Shown here one piece after another: positions 5,816-6,881 of a stretch of DNA of 6,881 nucleotides. How positions within the stretch are numbered: the stretch's first letter is position 1; the number at the start of each line of letters is the position of its first letter. A program made the position numbers and the translations under genes. The notes beneath the pieces are model-generated. The model ran no database searches, was not told the DNA's origin, and saw nothing but the letters and a program-made list of their open reading frames with translations. The DNA is from Verrucomicrobia bacterium UBA6354 (GTDB lineage: Bacteria; Verrucomicrobiota; Kiritimatiellia; RFP12; UBA1067), in assembly GCA_002440145.1 (NCBI GenBank), contig DJRS01000143.1, positions 1-6,881 of the forward strand, in the 5' to 3' direction.

Positions 5816-6248
5816 CCGCCAGAACGCCCTGGCAGCCCCGGCGAACGTCACGGTAGGTTTCGTCGAAATTGCCCGTGTACCAGGGGTCGGCGACATCCCC
5901 CGCCTCGCCCGCAAAGGAAAGCAGTTTCCTGATTTTTCTGCGGTCGGCCGGGTAGACGCGTGCCTTGAGATCCGCCTCGTTCGCCGCGTCCATGCCGATC
6001 AGCCAATCGTAGCGCGCGGCGTCCGCCGGCGTGAAAAGCCACGCGGCGCGCGGCGTAAAAGGGATGCCCTCCCGCTGCAAAATGCGCCGCGTGCCGCAAT
6101 GGATGTCGCTCCCGAGTTCGTCCGTGTGAAGCGCCGCGGAATCCACGGCGACATCGTCCCGCCCGGCGCGCCGCAAGAGGTCCTTCATGACGAACTCCGC
6201 CATGGGCGAGCGGCAAATGTTGCCGTGGCACAGAAAGAGTATGTTCAT
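5799..6248 (-). CDS. Low-molecular-weight protein tyrosine phosphatase
   Basis: The 149-residue product is full length for this cytosolic enzyme class, which removes phosphate from protein phosphotyrosine through a cysteinyl-phosphate intermediate. The P-loop CHGNICRS (7-14) begins six residues in, with nucleophile Cys7, Arg13 and Ser14. It is followed by the family's PMAEFVMKDLL helix. The general acid is Asp121 in DPWYTG, and IGMD (84-87) is the usual core strand. All catalytic residues are present. The ATG at 6248 lies 15 bases after the symporter stop, so the two are probably co-transcribed, although only a weak ribosome site (GGAAC) is visible. In bacteria these enzymes often serve exopolysaccharide control with a tyrosine kinase; no kinase or capsule gene is visible here, so its target is unknown. 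Arsenate reductase of the related ArsC fold is unlikely given the DPWYTG acid loop. Confidence 0.94.
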   Translation of the reverse strand: MNILFLCHGNICRSPMAEFVMKDLLRRAGRDDVAVDSAALHTDELGSDIHCGTRRILQREGIPFTPRAAWLFTPADAARYDWLIGMDAANEADLKARVYPADRRKIRKLLSFAGEAGDVADPWYTGNFDETYRDVRRGCQGVLAALPER

Positions 6249-6263
6249 CGTTCGGACGTTCCG

Positions 6264-6881
6264 TCAAGACGCGAACCGTTGCACGACGCCCGTCACGAAG
6301 ATGACGAGCATGAGCGCCGGGATGGCGTAAAGATAGTAGGGGCGAAGCCAATCCGGGAGCTTCCACCCCGCCCCCGTCGACACTTCGCGGCGGAAGTTCG
6401 CCCACCCCCAGCCCCATGTGGCGTTGCTCGCGAAAAGCCCCTGAATGAGCGCCCCGAGCGGCAGCCAGACCTGGCTCACGGCGAAATCCTCCCAGTCCAG
6501 GACCCCGTCCCACATCACGCAGGGCATCGCGCACAGAGCCACCCCCACGCCCACGAAAAGGGACGCCTTGCGGCGCGAAAAGCCCTTCAGTTCCATGAGC
6601 GCGGCGATGAGGCTTTCGAAAACGGCGATGACCGTCGTGAAGGCGGCGAACGCCAGGAACAGGAAGAACGCGGCGCCCCAGAGGCGGCCGCCCGCCATTT
6701 GGGCGAATACCTGGGGAAGCGCGACAAAGATGAGCCCCGGACCTTGCGTGTAGGGGACGCCGTACGTCGAGCAGACGGGGAAGATGACCAGTCCGGCGAG
6801 GAACGCAACGAACGTGTCGATCGCGATGATCCAGATGGACTCCTTCACGAGCGTATGTTCCTTGCCGATGTAGCTGCCGCA
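6264..6881 (-). CDS. Neurotransmitter:sodium symporter (NSS/SNF) family transporter, C-terminal fragment
   Basis: The open frame enters from the window edge and encodes the last 205 residues of a membrane transporter. It begins CGSYIGKEHTL and then shows helix 7 (IWIIAIDTFVAFLAGLVIFPV), the extracellular loop with GPGLIFVALPQVFAQM, helix 8 (FFLFLAFAAFTTVIAVFESLIA), helix 9 (ASLFVGVGVALCAMP), a WDGVLDWEDF segment with helix 10 (LPLGALIQGLF), and a last helix (YYLYAIPALMLVIFVTGVV). This order matches bacterial LeuT/MhsT-like symporters, which import amino acids or related solutes with Na+. Five helices after helix 6 suggest an 11-helix version lacking helix 12, as in several bacterial members. 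The GTG at 6848 is an internal valine and not the start, because the frame stays open to the edge with conserved sequence. The substrate is not predictable, since the binding helices 1 and 6 lie mostly outside the window. Confidence 0.92.
   Translation of the reverse strand, partial: CGSYIGKEHTLVKESIWIIAIDTFVAFLAGLVIFPVCSTYGVPYTQGPGLIFVALPQVFAQMAGGRLWGAAFFLFLAFAAFTTVIAVFESLIAALMELKGFSRRKASLFVGVGVALCAMPCVMWDGVLDWEDFAVSQVWLPLGALIQGLFASNATWGWGWANFRREVSTGAGWKLPDWLRPYYLYAIPALMLVIFVTGVVQRFAS

Noticed and set aside
1..6881. CRISPR arrays, tRNA or rRNA genes, insertion sequences
   Set aside because: No regularly spaced repeats, cloverleaf-like or rRNA sequence, transposase motifs or terminal inverted repeats were seen on either strand by eye.

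Overview
The window is GC-rich bacterial DNA packed with protein-coding genes, and every supported gene lies on the minus strand. The only sizeable non-coding gap is 204 bases (5595-5798). I see no rRNA, tRNA, CRISPR array or mobile element. The organism cannot be named from this sequence. One gene (4998-5594) resembles a zinc-finger family that I associate with Verrucomicrobiota, Kiritimatiellota and related PVC bacteria. The LuxS, phosphatase and symporter sequences would fit a host- or sediment-associated anaerobe. Both points are inference.

Layout in the direction of transcription (high to low coordinates): the window opens inside the C-terminal part of a sodium:neurotransmitter-type symporter (6264-6881). 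A low-molecular-weight protein tyrosine phosphatase follows 15 bases later (5799-6248). After the intergenic region comes a very good sigma-70-like promoter (extended -10 TATAAT at 5601-5606). It is placed so that transcription should start at, or within a base or two of, the ATG at 5594, which predicts a leaderless mRNA.

From that promoter run seven tightly packed genes: a Cys4-type zinc-finger protein of unknown function (4998-5594), a SNF2-family helicase-like ATPase (2666-5026), a SWIM zinc-finger protein (2082-2669), a 56-residue ORF missing from the size-filtered ORF calls (1922-2092), a U32-family protein like the tRNA hydroxylase TrhP (691-1935), LuxS (215-694), and the N-terminus of a MATE exporter cut by the window edge (1-197). 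The first six overlap one another by 4 to 29 bases, and the MATE gene starts 17 bases after luxS. This strongly suggests one operon with translational coupling.

SNF2 plus SWIM is a recurring bacterial pair. The small ORF looks like the C-terminal tail normally fused to the SWIM protein, here encoded separately with its own Shine-Dalgarno sequence. The downstream genes (RNA hydroxylation, methyl-cycle/AI-2 metabolism, multidrug efflux) are housekeeping or accessory functions with no obvious mechanistic link to the SNF2 pair. Co-transcription is the only link the sequence supports. I do not see a clear new defence or mobile system. The most unusual items are the leaderless promoter, the split SWIM protein and the uncharacterised zinc-finger leader gene.
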